From Symbiodinium natans (taxonomy: Eukaryota > Sar > Dinophyceae > Suessiales > Symbiodiniaceae): a stretch of DNA of 64,000 nucleotides. Shown piece by piece: positions 22,513 through 33,554 of the stretch (the first letter of the stretch is position 1; each line of letters opens with the position of its first letter). The notes under the pieces were generated by a model. The model ran no database searches. It was not told the origin of the DNA and worked only from the letters and a program-made list of their open reading frames with translations. The position numbers and the translations under genes were made by a program. The stretch covers positions 125,001-189,000 of the forward strand of contig CAJNDS010002580.1 of NCBI GenBank assembly GCA_905221605.1. Reading direction: 5' to 3'.

Positions 22513-22601
22513 AGTGAACTTCTGCAGCACTGTCAAGTACCTTGAGTCACATGTGCATACCGAAGCGCGCTTGGGCCCAGTGAAAGATCGATTGTCTAAG
22601 T
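22513..22601 (+). repeat. 3' long terminal repeat (89 bp)
   Basis: It starts 17 bases after the pol stop codon. It is identical to 12893-12979 apart from two additional bases. The preceding short purine-rich stretch (aggaatgtgagcgg) is the only candidate polypurine tract, and it is imperfect. Confidence 0.88.
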
Positions 22602-22606
22602 CTGCC
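22602..22606. repeat. Target-site duplication, right copy (ctgcc)
   Basis: These five bases directly follow the 3' LTR and repeat the bases at 12888-12892. Confidence 0.8.
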
Positions 22607-22657
22607 TTTCTTCGCCGTGGCCTGAATTTTCACGCTACACGACCCGCAGAAAGGGGT

Positions 22658-22683
22658 GGGGGGGGGGGGGGGGGGGGGGGGGG
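22658..22683. repeat. G26 homopolymer
   Basis: An uninterrupted run of 26 G lies 56 bases beyond the retrotransposon. It has strong potential to form G-quadruplex structures, and its length is liable to sequencing error. Confidence 0.9.
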
Positions 22684-25600
22684 CAGCTTCAGAGTTGTGC
22701 CTGCTTTACAGAATAAAGTACTTGAACCTTCTGTCATGCAGGGGTCTATAAAGATGCCTTGCGCTTTGCTCACAGCCATTTTCCGCAATTTCTACTTGAG
22801 CATTGGCGACCCCTGACTTTCCCAAGCCTCTCCTGCCTGCCTTGCCTTCGCCCCAACCGGCATACGTGAATGTCTCTGCTGGGTGGACTTGGAGACTCTT
22901 TCCACTTAATCAATCACGCTTCACTCACAACACGCAGACACGAGAAACATGTGCCGTCTCGGCGTTGCTCGCCCAGTGCTGATCCGCAGGACTGTTTTTC
23001 GTTGCTGGTTGCGTTTGGTCCCTCACCCCTTCTGCCTTCCATCGCCACTTGCCTTGGTATCATCTATCTACCTGTAGGATACGTGTTCCAAATCCACGTC
23101 AACCCCCTAACGACCGTGTCCAAATACAAGTCCACGTTTGAACCCTAAACCACAAGCATGCAGGCCTGGCCGTACTGCTCTCATTCACAAAGATCAATAC
23201 TCCCAACAATGGCAGTAAGCATGAGCCTTGCACCCGATTTGTCACTGGTCAAGGCTGACGCCCTGACTGGCTCCGGCGCATGCAGGAAAATACACATAAC
23301 CCCAAATCCCCGTCAATCCCAAGAACCTTCTCTTTGCCGAAGGTCATATGTCGTGTGTTGTGCAGCACCACTGAGTTCAGGAGATAGGAGGGTTTCACGG
23401 GAGGGTCCCGCAAATGTCAGAAGGGTTCCCATGATAGCGTCGGGGTCCCAGCAGGGCCCACAGCCTGGAGGGTGGCGGCTTTTTGAGCGGTTCGGGCGTG
23501 TGGATTTTCGGTCGGGAAGGGGGGAAGGACACCTGCTTGTTGTTGACGCCTCTCGGCCGGAAGCCGAGGCGAATTCCAACTCTAACCCCCTGTCTTCAGG
23601 AAAAGACCAAGTCCAAGCCCCCCCCCCCCCCATGTGTGTGTGAGAGAGAGAGAGTAAGTTGTAGGTTTGTTCTTTTAGGCTTTGAAGCAAAAAGAACCTT
23701 GCCCTGATGCCTTGCAGCATGGTCTCGGCAGGCCACCCGACAGCGAAGGGGAAACACAGGACATTTGGTCAAAGCAGATGTTTTCTTCTGAGTTTTCCGG
23801 GCCTATGAAAGTGCCGGGACCTGCATCACGAGGAGCCCGAAAGATGGGCTCTCAAGTCCTCTCTACGGCCCGCCGCAAAAACTTGGCAGGCTCATTGTCT
23901 CTGCCGGGGTATGCAAGGTTTGCTGTGATGTGAGCACTTGTGAGGCTGGTGACCCGAAGTTCGCTGATGTCGAAAAGTGCCTTCCTTACTGTCAATGTCT
24001 TGCCGCCCACTGCCTCACCCAGCTCTGATGGGCTTCAGGGTGCCTAAAGTCGGCCTTCTTCGCCAAGTAAGCCAAATGTCGATTCCAGGCGAGTGACGAA
24101 TTGCACCGTCTTGCACATGATGTTCAAAAGTGCAGTCAGTGTTGCTCCAGCTAGAAGACGAAGTTTGGAAGAGATGTCACAGATGTCGCAGGGGAAGATC
24201 AATCGACTGCATCGCTCCTGATGCAATCTCCTCCGACTGACATGACTGACATGCGCTGCACAACTCTTGTTCAGTGTCTTGGCTTGTTGCGCGCAAACGC
24301 ATCTTGCAACACCAACAATGAACATCCTATGTAACCTTCTAGAGGCAACGTGACAGCAAGGTGACAGCAAGGTCCGGGGTCGGGGCACAGGTATGCTGCC
24401 AAGGATAACTAACATGTGCATTGGAAAGAAGATTAACAAAAACAGCATGGGAAACAGAGAAGCTCATCGTTTAATGGTCTAACGGCAACAGGGAGCTTTG
24501 AAGCAGGAGCCGCTTGCGATTGGGAAGCGGCCAGGTTCCTGCTTTCTGCTGCAGCATCATGTTGGTAGCGTGTGCCTTTGCCCATGTCATGTGCCTGGAG
24601 ATGAGCAGTGCTGAGTCACGTCATACGAGTCACACGGTGCATATTTGTGTGACGGCCTGAAAGGGCGGGTCGTTTGAAGACTCCATCTCAGGGAGGTTGC
24701 TGAACGGCACTTGTTGCAAAATGAAGGCTGCCTGCACTAAGGCCAGGCTAGCAGTGTGGTGGTTGTCACCACTCCGGTCAACAGTCCAACACTTGGAAAC
24801 ATTCGGTGTGAGACTTCAAGTTTGCTGTGGCACTGCTGCGCATTCTGACAGGGACGAACAGTGTTTCTATGGCCCGCCGCTCAAATGTACAAATAGAAGG
24901 GTGGTATGCGCAAGCCTGCGAGACAAGAAAGTAGTTCGGCTTGTATGTGGATCTGTATGTCATGCGGTTCTTCAGGACCGATCCAGCAGCTGTCAGCACT
25001 CCCAGGCAATGCCCTCACCTATGGCTGAGTACGGCTGAGTGCAGCTGCGATCTCACACTGTGTGTGTGGCAGGATGCTGACACGCTTCTGTCGGCTGTGG
25101 AAAGACTCCACCAGGCAGGGTGGTGACCTCGTACTGTTCTTATCTGCAGACGATATTTAGTTAAATTTAGTTGATTTCATTTGCTTTGTGGAGGAGGCCG
25201 CGGCCATGCAGGATTTTCGTCCTCCGAGCTGGTCCGTCTTGCGTCGTCATCCAGATTCGCTCATTGACAACGGCCAGGCCGGAGTCCCGGCCTGCAAAGT
25301 GTACGGTTTCTGAGACTTCCTCGAAAGGCGATGCTGGAGGAGCAAGAAGCACTTCATGAGAGGCCGACATTGTATAGAACGATAAGGGCTTCACACAAGG
25401 ACAGCAGACAGCAGACAAAAGAAAAGCTTGGACTGCATCTACGGATTGGATGTCTGGATTTAGTGGCGTTTCTTGGGGCCGGGGAGCTTCAGTATAGTCT
25501 AAGCGCTAGTGAAGTGCCCGCAGAGAGCGAAGGAGAGAACAACGCTCCGCTATGGAGTACGAAGTCCCAGCATACACACATTTGTTTCATGGTGTGTCGC

Positions 25601-27140
25601 CATGCTGGATTAACGTCTGCAACACTTGCAATACCACATGCTACATACCACTTGCTCAAACTTGCTGCACGTTGCAATGTCGCACATGTTGTACATCACT
25701 TGCTCCAACGGAATTTGCTGCGACATGGGACTCGTTCGACAAATGCTACACATGACATCTGGCACGTGCTGCAAATCACTTGCTTCGACACCGGTTGCTC
25801 CACGGAAAAGTGTTCTACTTGTAAAATGTACGTTCCGATATCAAACCAGGAGCGATGATGTACTAATGTACACCGAGGATGTTATCGTTAGGTTCAGCAT
25901 CATTTGCAGGTACAGGGTGGTAGATCAGACCGCCCTTGTTGCGTCAGGTAGGTGCACCTTATCCATATGCCCATACTTCTTGAAAAGGTGCTTGTTCTCT
26001 TCATCGGATGTTCAGCAACTTCCCACACACACACAAGCTATCGCAAGCTGTACGTAAACTAAGGCGCAGCACTGCTTGGATGAATGCCAGGTGTAAGCAC
26101 GGGCTCTGCAATCGTAGCATCTTGCAAGGTGAATGAAGTAGGGGTCCATGGTCAAAGTACTTTCACCGTCCTGAGCACGCTAAGACTAAGACTTGTCCAG
26201 GTCCAAGCTTTACAAGCTGATGCAGCAAGAAGGCCGCAGCTCAGAAGCGTGGTTACAGTGTGCTACAGTGCCAGGGAGACCTTTGGTGGCAAGCTTCCTG
26301 ATGAGCAGGCTTGTACTCGCCCATGCGTCGTCACGTTGCTGAAAATGTGCGTTCCCGACTCAAGGAGGACTCGGACTGCAGATGTTGCGCTGGGTGTGGC
26401 TGCTAGGAGGAAGCCGAACTGAGTGAACAAGTGGGCCCCTTCGTGACAGGAGAGTGACAAGGTGGCTGCGGAGGGGCTTGAGATGCAGCACAAATGTACA
26501 AATATCCGGCTGAAGCCCTGGCAGTGCTGTGTAGCCGGCATGCTCTGAATGTAGCTTGCACAATCAAGGAAGAATCTGGGCCAGATGATGAACGCAAGGA
26601 CCGATCACACATCATGCATCATCATTCAGCATGATCCTTCTTTCCTCTTGTAACATGCAGCTTGTAGATGTTTGCAACTTAAGCATCACACGTTTGAAGG
26701 AGAGATCTTGCATCCCTACGGCGCGCCATCGTCGGGAGAAACATCGATCCGGCCAGAGCCCAAAGCTGAAGAGCATTGAAGGGACTTGCTTCCTGGAATG
26801 CGGCCGCCAGGATGAGCAGCTGAAGTCCGGCTTGCTCCTGATGGGTTGATGTTTTATTAAGAATGAATTCAAGCAACGAATTCGTTCGTTTAACCATTCT
26901 TTTCGAGGGTAGCAAGTTCATGCTGAGTCCCATCGCGTCTGTTCAAGAGCCGCTCGCAACTGCCAGCCCTTGCCAACTGCTTATAGCGGGAATTACTGAT
27001 GTTCATGCAACAGTACAGTTCTTGAGAAAACATGCAGTTTTTACTGTGAGGGAAACAGCAGTGGCGCTTTCGCCTGTGGAAGACGTACGTCAGCCAAAGG
27101 CTGGTCCGTCTGACGTAGCATGGGGAGCGACCCGAAAAGC
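22684..27140. other. No gene firmly supported
   Basis: Mostly short open frames on both strands. The only exon-like piece is at about 23755-23930 on the plus strand (GETQDIWSKQMFSSEFSGP and on to a stop), with no partners that I can connect. A C14 run at about 23618-23631 precedes a short GT/GA microsatellite. A degenerate repeat is listed separately. Confidence 0.4.
25615..25805. repeat. Degenerate repeat, core cacatgctacatacacttgctc
   Basis: Three or four diverged units share 'acatgctacat', 'cacttgct' and 'caac' blocks at about 25637, 25684, 25745 and 25765. The open frame across them (25331-25858) has a repetitive His/Leu/Cys translation derived from the repeat and is not taken as a gene. 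Confidence 0.5.
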
Positions 27141-27146
27141 CTTCAG

Positions 27147-28736
27147 AAGCGGATGCTAGGAAATACACCGAGCAAGCCACCTACGCTGTGGACATCGCTA
27201 AGGCATCAGAGGTCATGTACGCAATTGACGATCTGAGGCGCGTGCATGTAGCAGCTGCATGCAGCTGCTCTTCATTTGGCTGCAATCAGCAGAGGCCTGT
27301 GGAGTCCTGCCATGAAAGCTTTTGGGGCTGCCTTCCCAGGTTGGCTTTCCCTTGAAGGGAATGTCCAGCCCTGTTTCAGTAGAGAGATGCGCTGAGCTCT
27401 GGGATTTTCTGGAGTCAGCTGGTAAAGACGGGACAAGTGCTTTGCTGGCCGCATGTTACAGTCGGCTGCCCGCCCAACTTTCATTCTGGACAGTTGTGTT
27501 ATGCGCACGTTACTCTGCCTGGTCTCCGCCGTCTCAACTGCGAAAACTCGCATGGTGTTTTGAGCTGGTCTCCTGGACTCTTATGGACTCTTCATACGCA
27601 TCTCCACAAGAGCAAGGCAAGAAACACGCAAAGTGAACAGACAAAGTGGACCCACAGAGCCACAGAGTGAACACTAGCTCAGTGTGGCTTTTCTGTGTTC
27701 ATGCTCTTTTTCTTCAGCCGGCAAGAACCTCCGCAATGAAGCCACACAAGTGCCCTTCTAGGCGCTCAGCAAAGCAGCTGACTCAACATGAGCGAAGAGA
27801 CGCTCCTATGCTCGTACATCAAGCTTGGAAGAGCGGTGGCCCACACCATGGCATCCAATGCGTACAAACTCGGCAAAAAACAGGCACTGCTGAAGCATCT
27901 ATAGGTAAAGGATGGAGCACAGGCACCTGCCCTTGCCAACATTCTCCAGGCCAGTGTGTCAGCGTAAGTCCACGTGAGGATTGTGCTCAAGCTGTACTGG
28001 TACTGGCAATTGTGAAAGCAGTCGCTGGGCAGGGTGACCACCAATGAGGTGCCCCTCAGTTCAGTGGACTCAGCCAACAGACTTCGTCAAGAAGCAGCAT
28101 CTCTAATGCTTTACTTTCGTCGTTTTTGGCAGCTCTGCGAAATCGAGTATGACTTCGACGATGAGTCTGCGGTGATGACCTTTATTCAGGTGCAGTCATG
28201 TTGCCTGGGTAGACCACTTTCTTGCTTGCACAGAGAACTGTGAATCTTCGAGGGTGTTGTGTTGTCTGTTGTTTCTCAATAGTGGTTCTCAGTGTGAGAG
28301 GATATTGCGAATCCCATGAATCCACGCGGCAAATGTTTCGTCGCGGAGCTGGAGGCTGGGAGTGTACATGTCACCCTTCCGTGCGGTGCGCGGATGTCAC
28401 CCTCCAGGTATGCTGCGCGCTGCGCGAACATTGTCCCGCACAATGTAACCCTGTTGAGTATTGGAGGTCCCCTGGGTGGACATCAGCTTCTATGCCAAGC
28501 AGCAGCTGTCACCTGGCAATCGTTCATGTGGGGTATGATGCAGTCAATTCAGTAGATGCCCTTTTCTTGATTCGAGGTTGAAGAAGCCCCCGTTGGAAGA
28601 ATGTGGAGTTGTCATCGACTGTGGAAGTGTGGAAAGATTCTTGATTCCAACGATCAGGCGGGGCACTGCCGGGCTCGCCTTGTGCAACTTGAGAGATTTC
28701 AAAGATTTCTTGCCTTTCTCAGGACCAGGACAGCGG
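27147..28736 (+). CDS. Unrecognised multi-exon gene
   Basis: Five plus-strand blocks read as soluble protein. About 27147-27262, after 'cttcag' (TEQATYAVDIAKASEVMYAI, DDLRRVHVAAA). 27788-27963 (MSEETLLCSYIKLGRAVAHT ... APALANILQASVSA, donor gtaagt). About 28035-28110 (NEVPLSSVDSANRLRQEAAS). About 28305-28465 (GKCFVAELEAGSVHVTLPCG). 28583-28736 (EECGVVIDCGSVERFLIPTI and on to LPFSGPGQR, donor gtaacgg). The second block has an in-frame TAG at 27902 between KKQALLKHL and VKDGAQAPA. It must be spliced out, or else the gene is damaged. I do not recognise a family. True start and stop are not located. Confidence 0.45.
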
Positions 28737-28800
28737 GTAACGGCAGTGTGGCAGTCTCTTGACTCACAAGTCGGGATGTTCGGTCACTGGGGCAGTGGTG

Positions 28801-28842
28801 GGGGGTGTGGGGGTGTCGTGGGGGGGGGGGGGGGTGTGTGTG
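28801..28842. repeat. G-rich tract with G15 run
   Basis: G-rich sequence with an uninterrupted G15 at 28820-28834 followed by a short GT repeat. It lies just after the last exon-like block of the gene above. Confidence 0.85.
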
Positions 28843-28929
28843 CGATGTATCCGCTGGCCAACGCATCCATACCCGCACGACGATGATGTCTGTGTTACCA
28901 ATGCGTGTCCGTGTTGCCGGTTCAGATTT

Positions 28930-29917
28930 CTTGGTGTAACCCAAACCTTAAACCCTCTACCCAGAGTCCTTGACGCTTAGCCTTGAAACATAAACCTTGC
29001 GATGTTCTGCCTTTGCGAGTCAGGCTTTGAGGCCTCTGGATTGCAGAGTTTGGCCTGGGAAGCTTGTAAACATGGGGCCTTGACGTTTTTGTTTCAGTTG
29101 GGGCTTACGTATTTGCAGTTAGGGGCTCTAGCCTTGCAAGGTCGTGGAAAATAGGCTTCTTGCCTTGCGGGTTTCCTGTTTGTTGAGGATGTTAAGATTT
29201 CGGGCTATGTCAGCTATGTTCTAAACGTTTTTGTCCGGGCCCTTTGAAAAGTGATCGTAAAACTAGCTAGGCCACAAGTTTTCGGCCCCAAGTTCAGTTC
29301 CACACACGCTCCGGTTTCGTGCGCATGGACCTGAAAATCCGCATGCTGATGTTCTGTGATTCTGCAAAGCTTCAAAACACATAAGTGCATACAGGCGTCG
29401 CTACCAAGTTTTCGCAGGATCTTACTCGAGGAATATTCCTCGGCCATACTGTGTTGCGTGAGGTGAAATGCATCGACATTGCCGCGCCCATTAGCCACGA
29501 TGAGGACTCGGCGAGAGCGAGAGGGATGTCATCTCCGGGTGTGATCGAGTGGTTCATGAACGGCCGATGAGCACAACGAGAGTGGGGGGGAAGACATTAC
29601 GATTGAAGTAGACAGCCGACCAGGATCATGAGTTTACATGAGTTTACATGAGTTTATAATATGGGTTTTGCATCTCCGGGTGTTTCCGCGCTTCGTGTCT
29701 CATGAAGCATTGCAGGGCGAAGCCTACGAGCGGGTCGGAATCCGGCTTCCAACCGGATCTTTCACATACGTGCTCTGGCTGTGCAAGATTCAGAGACTCA
29801 TGTGGCCGCTGCCAGTCCGAAGTCTGCCGTGCAGCAGAGGCTTTCTTCGAGTCGCAGTACTTGGCGCGAGCAGAGGCAGGGCATGCGGGCTTGGGAAGGT
29901 TCTCGTGTGAGGATCTT
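28930..29917. other. No gene supported; short telomere-like piece at the left end
   Basis: 28930-28980 contains ccaaaccttaaaccctctaccc-type sequence. A short exon-like frame at about 29750-29930 is Cys-rich (CSGCARFRDSCGRC), with no supporting neighbour. Nothing else is recognisable. Confidence 0.35.
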
Positions 29918-30096
29918 GCAGATATTATCGTTGTTATGATGATGATGATTGTTATTATTACTACGACTACTACTAGTATTATTACTATTGTCATTATGAT
30001 TACAATAATAATAATAACAATAATAATAAGTATCATTTTTCTTCTTATTATTCTTATTATTATCGTTGTTATTATGACTACTATTAATTAATATTA
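29918..30096. repeat. AT-rich trinucleotide microsatellite region
   Basis: Imperfect (ATT/ATG/ACT)n on the left, changing to (AAT)n and back to (TTA)n. The Ile-rich translations in both directions are artefacts of this composition. Confidence 0.9.
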
Positions 30097-30409
30097 ATTC
30101 GGGTCAGGATCCGCGCAGAGGCGCGCTTTTCCTGATCGATCCGAACATGATTCTGTGGCCCGCCCCGTTTTGATTCCGGCGCAAAGGGGGGCTCTGTGCC
30201 GCTCTGTTTTCTGTGTGTGCTGAGCCCCTCCCAAGGTGTCAGAATGCAGCTTGGCTAGTTTCGTCCGGTCATGACAGAAACTAGAATCATCTCAGAGAGA
30301 ACCGAGGCGATGACGGAGGAGCAGAAGAAGGCGAGAGGGGGTTTTCGGCTTTTGGGCGTTGCCTTCCGCTCTCGGTTTGGATCAGCAGCAGTGAGACTTC
30401 CTTTTGCAG

Positions 30410-31816
30410 GAATTCCAGACTTATGGCGGCAAGAAAGTCCTGTACTTTGACGTTCTGGATGATCCTAACATTAAGGCAGTTCTGGCAAAAACTGCGGTGT
30501 AAGCAGCTGCAAAGCAATCGTGAGACAAGATGGCTTTGTGACGCAGGAGAGAAGGGCAGAAATCCAGCGCTGCAGGGAGAAGGGTGACGAGCAACGTAGA
30601 AGATACGAGGAGGCGCGGAAAAGTCGTGGACATTCGTGGGGACCGACCCGGCAGCCCCACAATGCCCCACACAAAGGGAAGTTCTGCAGGAAGATGAGCG
30701 CTTTTGTGCCTATTTTGGACCTGCTAGGCCGACAGGAAGTGGGAAGAAGAGCGAGAGCAAAGACTCTTGCAGGCATGCAGCAGCATTACACACAGTACAC
30801 TTCACTTTATGTCTGGATGGAATCTTACGGATGGTGCGCACCCCTCGCCTACGGGTGCAACTCTTAGCGTTGGCACGCTGCCCGCCTCGGCCGCAGCCAT
30901 AGGGGTTTGGGGCTTGTTAAGTTTTGAGGTTTGTCTTTTGGGCTTTTGGGGTTCATAGGCTTTGGGTCTTTTAGGGTTCACAGGGTTCATGAGGCCTTTG
31001 TTGGGTACACTTAGGGTTAGGGCTTCTGGGGTTCATGGGCCATGGATTCATGGGCCATGGGGTTTCGGGATTTGGGCGTTTAGGGGTTTATGGGTGGTAA
31101 ACGCTAGTTTCTGAGCTACAAAAGAGTGTTGGGTTTGGGGTTCGGGCTTTTGGGGTTCGTAGGCTTTAGAGTTTTAGGGTTTAGGACTCTGGGGATTGAT
31201 AGGGTTCGGGCCTTTGCGGCGTAGGTTTTTCGGGATTCAGTGCGGTCTGAGGGTCTTACGGCCGTCGGTTTAGGGTTTAGGGTGGAGGGGCACTAAGACC
31301 TAAGCCCGAACCTTAACACCCTAAACCCTAAACTGAAATTCTAAGCCCTTAAAACCCTAACCCTAGAGCCCTTGACCAGAAGCCCTAAATCCTAACCCCT
31401 ATAATCGCCTCCAACACACAGGGGGCCTTTTGAGGTTTCCAGGGTGGCTGTGGGAGAACTTTGTCAATGCAAGACAAAATCGCCAGACATTCGCCATTTT
31501 CTGTTTGCAAAATCCTGCAAGCATTCGTCGTTTGAGATAAGCTGACAACACTTTCGCGTATTGTTTCACATGCTAATGTCTACTGTCATCTGCGTCTCCC
31601 TACTTACCGATTTTCCTGCGTCTACCCAGTTTTACCCAGTTTGAAGAATCCTCGACATGTTCAGCGAAGCTTGATGATGTCCACAAGACCGCCATGCAGC
31701 TTCTTGGAACCATGGCACGCCCGAACCAGACGGGGGTCGCAGTCCCTCATTTGCAGACGAATGACGAGCGGATGATGGGGGCGACATCCCGCCCCTTAGC
31801 AAACATAATGACGCAG
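30410..31816 (+). CDS. Unrecognised multi-exon gene (partial)
   Basis: Exons with good splice borders. 30410-30496 (YGGKKVLYFDVLDDPNIKAV, donor gtgtaag). 30547 to about 30630 (ERRAEIQRCREKGDEQRRRY, helical and charged). 30690 to about 30775 (EDERFCAYFGPARPTGSGKK, donor gcatgc). 31641-31816 (AKLDDVHKTAMQLLGTMARP ... SRPLANIMTQ, donor gtgtgc). A further block at about 32855-33010 (AEKPKLSKKDMLCSLFGAVS) may belong. Between the third and fourth exons lies the telomere-like tract, which would then be intronic. I do not recognise the product. It may continue into the coiled-coil exons from 35150. Confidence 0.45.
30905..31400. repeat. Degenerate telomere-like tract with a strand switch
   Basis: From 30905 to about 31285 the plus strand carries TTTAGGG-like units (for example 'ggtttagggtttaggg' at about 31268). 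From about 31290 it carries the complementary CCCTAAA form ('caccctaaaccctaaact'). The tract is a diverged head-to-head pair centred near 31288. Confidence 0.75.
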
Positions 31817-31833
31817 GTGTGCACGGTTGTTTA

Positions 31834-31958
31834 AGTGTAGTTGCATGGTCCCTTAGTATGGGCCCTTAAACGGGGACCCCGTATATACCCCTAATTTATA
31901 CCCTATACAAATTTTAGGGATGTTTAGGGCCATATTAAGGGCCCATGAAGCTACCCCT
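31834..31958. mobile_element. Foldback (MITE-like) element
   Basis: The 38 bases from 31834 (agtgtagttgcatggtccct and on through gggcccttaaac) are nearly the reverse complement of about 31922-31958 (gtttagggcc ... taagggcccatgaagctac). The spacer is AT-rich. It lies 17 bases after an exon end, so inside a presumed intron. No target duplication is obvious. It resembles in build, but not in sequence, the element at 43937-44084. Confidence 0.55.
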
Positions 31959-32308
31959 AAAGGTTAGTATTATAGGCGCAGCTCACCAGCAATCAGGTTA
32001 ATCCCGTGATTTGTGTGTGAGCCATGCACATCCGGCCTTCACACAAAGCAAAGGAGTGACGGGAATGACGGGCATAGACGGTTCCGGAACCAAGCATGCG
32101 CGGCTTGCAAATGAACAGTGGGGGTTTTGGGGGCAGCGCAGCCCTTTTTTTCGGGGGCAGCGGCAGCCCAGCCCTTTTCCAAGCAGAAGATCCCGACATC
32201 TCGTTTTGCCGTTATACTTGTTGGCTTCACTCACAGCCCCATGCTCATTCCAATCTTGCCCGCGCTTGCTTGTGCCCCTGCGCTCACCCAGCTTTTGGTC
32301 GCAACCTG

Positions 32309-32323
32309 CCCCCCCCCCCCCCC
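32309..32323. repeat. C15 run
   Basis: Uninterrupted C run. The surrounding 31960-32850 holds a few Ala/Thr-rich and Pro-rich open frames, none convincing. Confidence 0.85.
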
Positions 32324-33182
32324 AGGTCCTGCGCAGGGGCATCCAATCTCCCCTGCAATTTTTCCGAATGTGAGAACCCAATGCTGCAAACGTGTGTTGA
32401 GCATGAAGACTCAGTTACTAGCATCCAACCGGGTACCACCCACCCAGTCACCTTCGGCAACAGCAACAGCAGCAAGAACCGCAGCAGCGGCAGAAGCGAT
32501 CAGAGCAGCGACAGCACCATGACCGACTGTTGCCTTCGCGTGCGCAGATTGTTCTCTTCAAATTGTTGGCTTGTGTCTCAGCAGTTCTTGAATCACAGCG
32601 ACACAATTAAATGATGCATCAACCTTTGGGTTGTCCAGCGTTTCCATACTCAAACCCCGCTGGGTGAATGGCCCAGGTTCCAGGTTTGCATGACAGGGAA
32701 ACATTCATCATGTGCCGCCGAACGTCGCGAAACGTATGGCATGAGCCTCGGGTGAGGTGGGAGGGGCGTACGGAGGGGAATGGGGTGCTCTTGACGCCGG
32801 ACAGAGGAATTGACAAATCGGGTTGCGGCTCTTGATGACATCGTGACTGGGCCAGGCACAGCTCGACGCGGAGAAGCCCAAGCTGAGCAAAAAGGACATG
32901 CTTTGTTCACTTTTTGGCGCAGTTTCAACTGCTTGCAGTAGACTCAGTAGACAACCGAAACATGGCATTTTGGTATACCCTGTCGACAGAAGAATGAAAT
33001 CTGACACATGCATCTCATGGCGTACTCTGCGCTTTCTTGTCTATTTCTGATACGGAGGAATTCTCAAAGATTGTGACACCGAATGGGCTCGTCATGAGAT
33101 TGTTACGCCTCCCGTTTGGAGAAGATCTGCACAACAAAACAATTAAAGGACCGGATAACCCCACATGCAAAGTTATACGTGA

Positions 33183-33310
33183 ATTTGATTGAGTGAGGGA
33201 GTAAGCGAGCGAGTGAGTAAGTGAGTGAGAACAGTTTCCCCCTAAGCCGTCAACCCTAAATCCCAAACCTTTGACCTGGAACTCTAGACCCTAACCCCTT
33301 CAAACCCTCA
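33183..33310. repeat. GAGT/AAGT microsatellite followed by telomere-like piece
   Basis: 33190-33230 is a gagt/aagt/gagc repeat like the long one at 34233. 33240-33310 has ccctaa/aaaccc-type units ('accctaaatcccaaacc'). Confidence 0.7.
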
Positions 33311-33335
33311 AAGCTGTATCGGCCACGGGACCGGA

Positions 33336-33413
33336 CCTCTGCTGTTGCCGGCCAGACCTCTGCTGTTGCCGGCCAGACCTCAACAGCAGAGGTTTGGCCG
33401 GCAACAGCAGAGG
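33336..33413. repeat. Inverted repeat with 32-bp arms
   Basis: Arms 33336-33367 and 33382-33413 are complementary with one mismatch, around a 14-base loop. Each arm itself holds two copies of cctctgctgtt separated by gccggccaga, so it is an inverted pair of short direct repeats. Confidence 0.85.
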
Positions 33414-33437
33414 TCTGGCCGGCAACTCCAGGGCCCC

Positions 33438-33513
33438 TGAAGGCTGCGCCTGCCAGCACAAACGACACCTGTGTCGCGCCTGCAACACTCTCCGTCTCTC
33501 TCTCTCTCTCTGT

Positions 33514-33554
<41 letters not shown>

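Larger units (their letters stand above)
12893..22601 (+). mobile_element. Ty1/copia-type LTR retrotransposon, 9.7 kb, nearly intact
   Basis: The element runs between two near-identical direct repeats (87 and 89 bp) flanked by the duplication ctgcc. Order inside: 5' LTR, primer-binding site, a leader of about 370 bases, gag with a CCHC knuckle, aspartic protease, a methyltransferase-like domain, integrase, reverse transcriptase, RNase H and a C-terminal extension. Integrase before reverse transcriptase defines the copia order. The LTRs differ only by a 2-base indel and pol is open for about 2.7 thousand codons, so insertion looks recent. The one apparent defect is a frame change between gag and pol near 14132. 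At 87-89 bp the LTRs are unusually short, and the total length and domain content are unusually large for copia. Confidence 0.92.

Noticed and set aside
25331-25858. A 175-codon plus-strand open frame
   Set aside because: Its second half is generated by the degenerate cacttgctc repeat, and no domain is visible in the first half.
29385-29570. A possible copia integrase/RT relic (TRGIFLGH)
   Set aside because: Only one short motif-like string, with no further matching sequence on either side.
29940-30091. A hydrophobic Ile/Met-rich membrane protein segment
   Set aside because: It is a direct translation of an AT-rich trinucleotide repeat.
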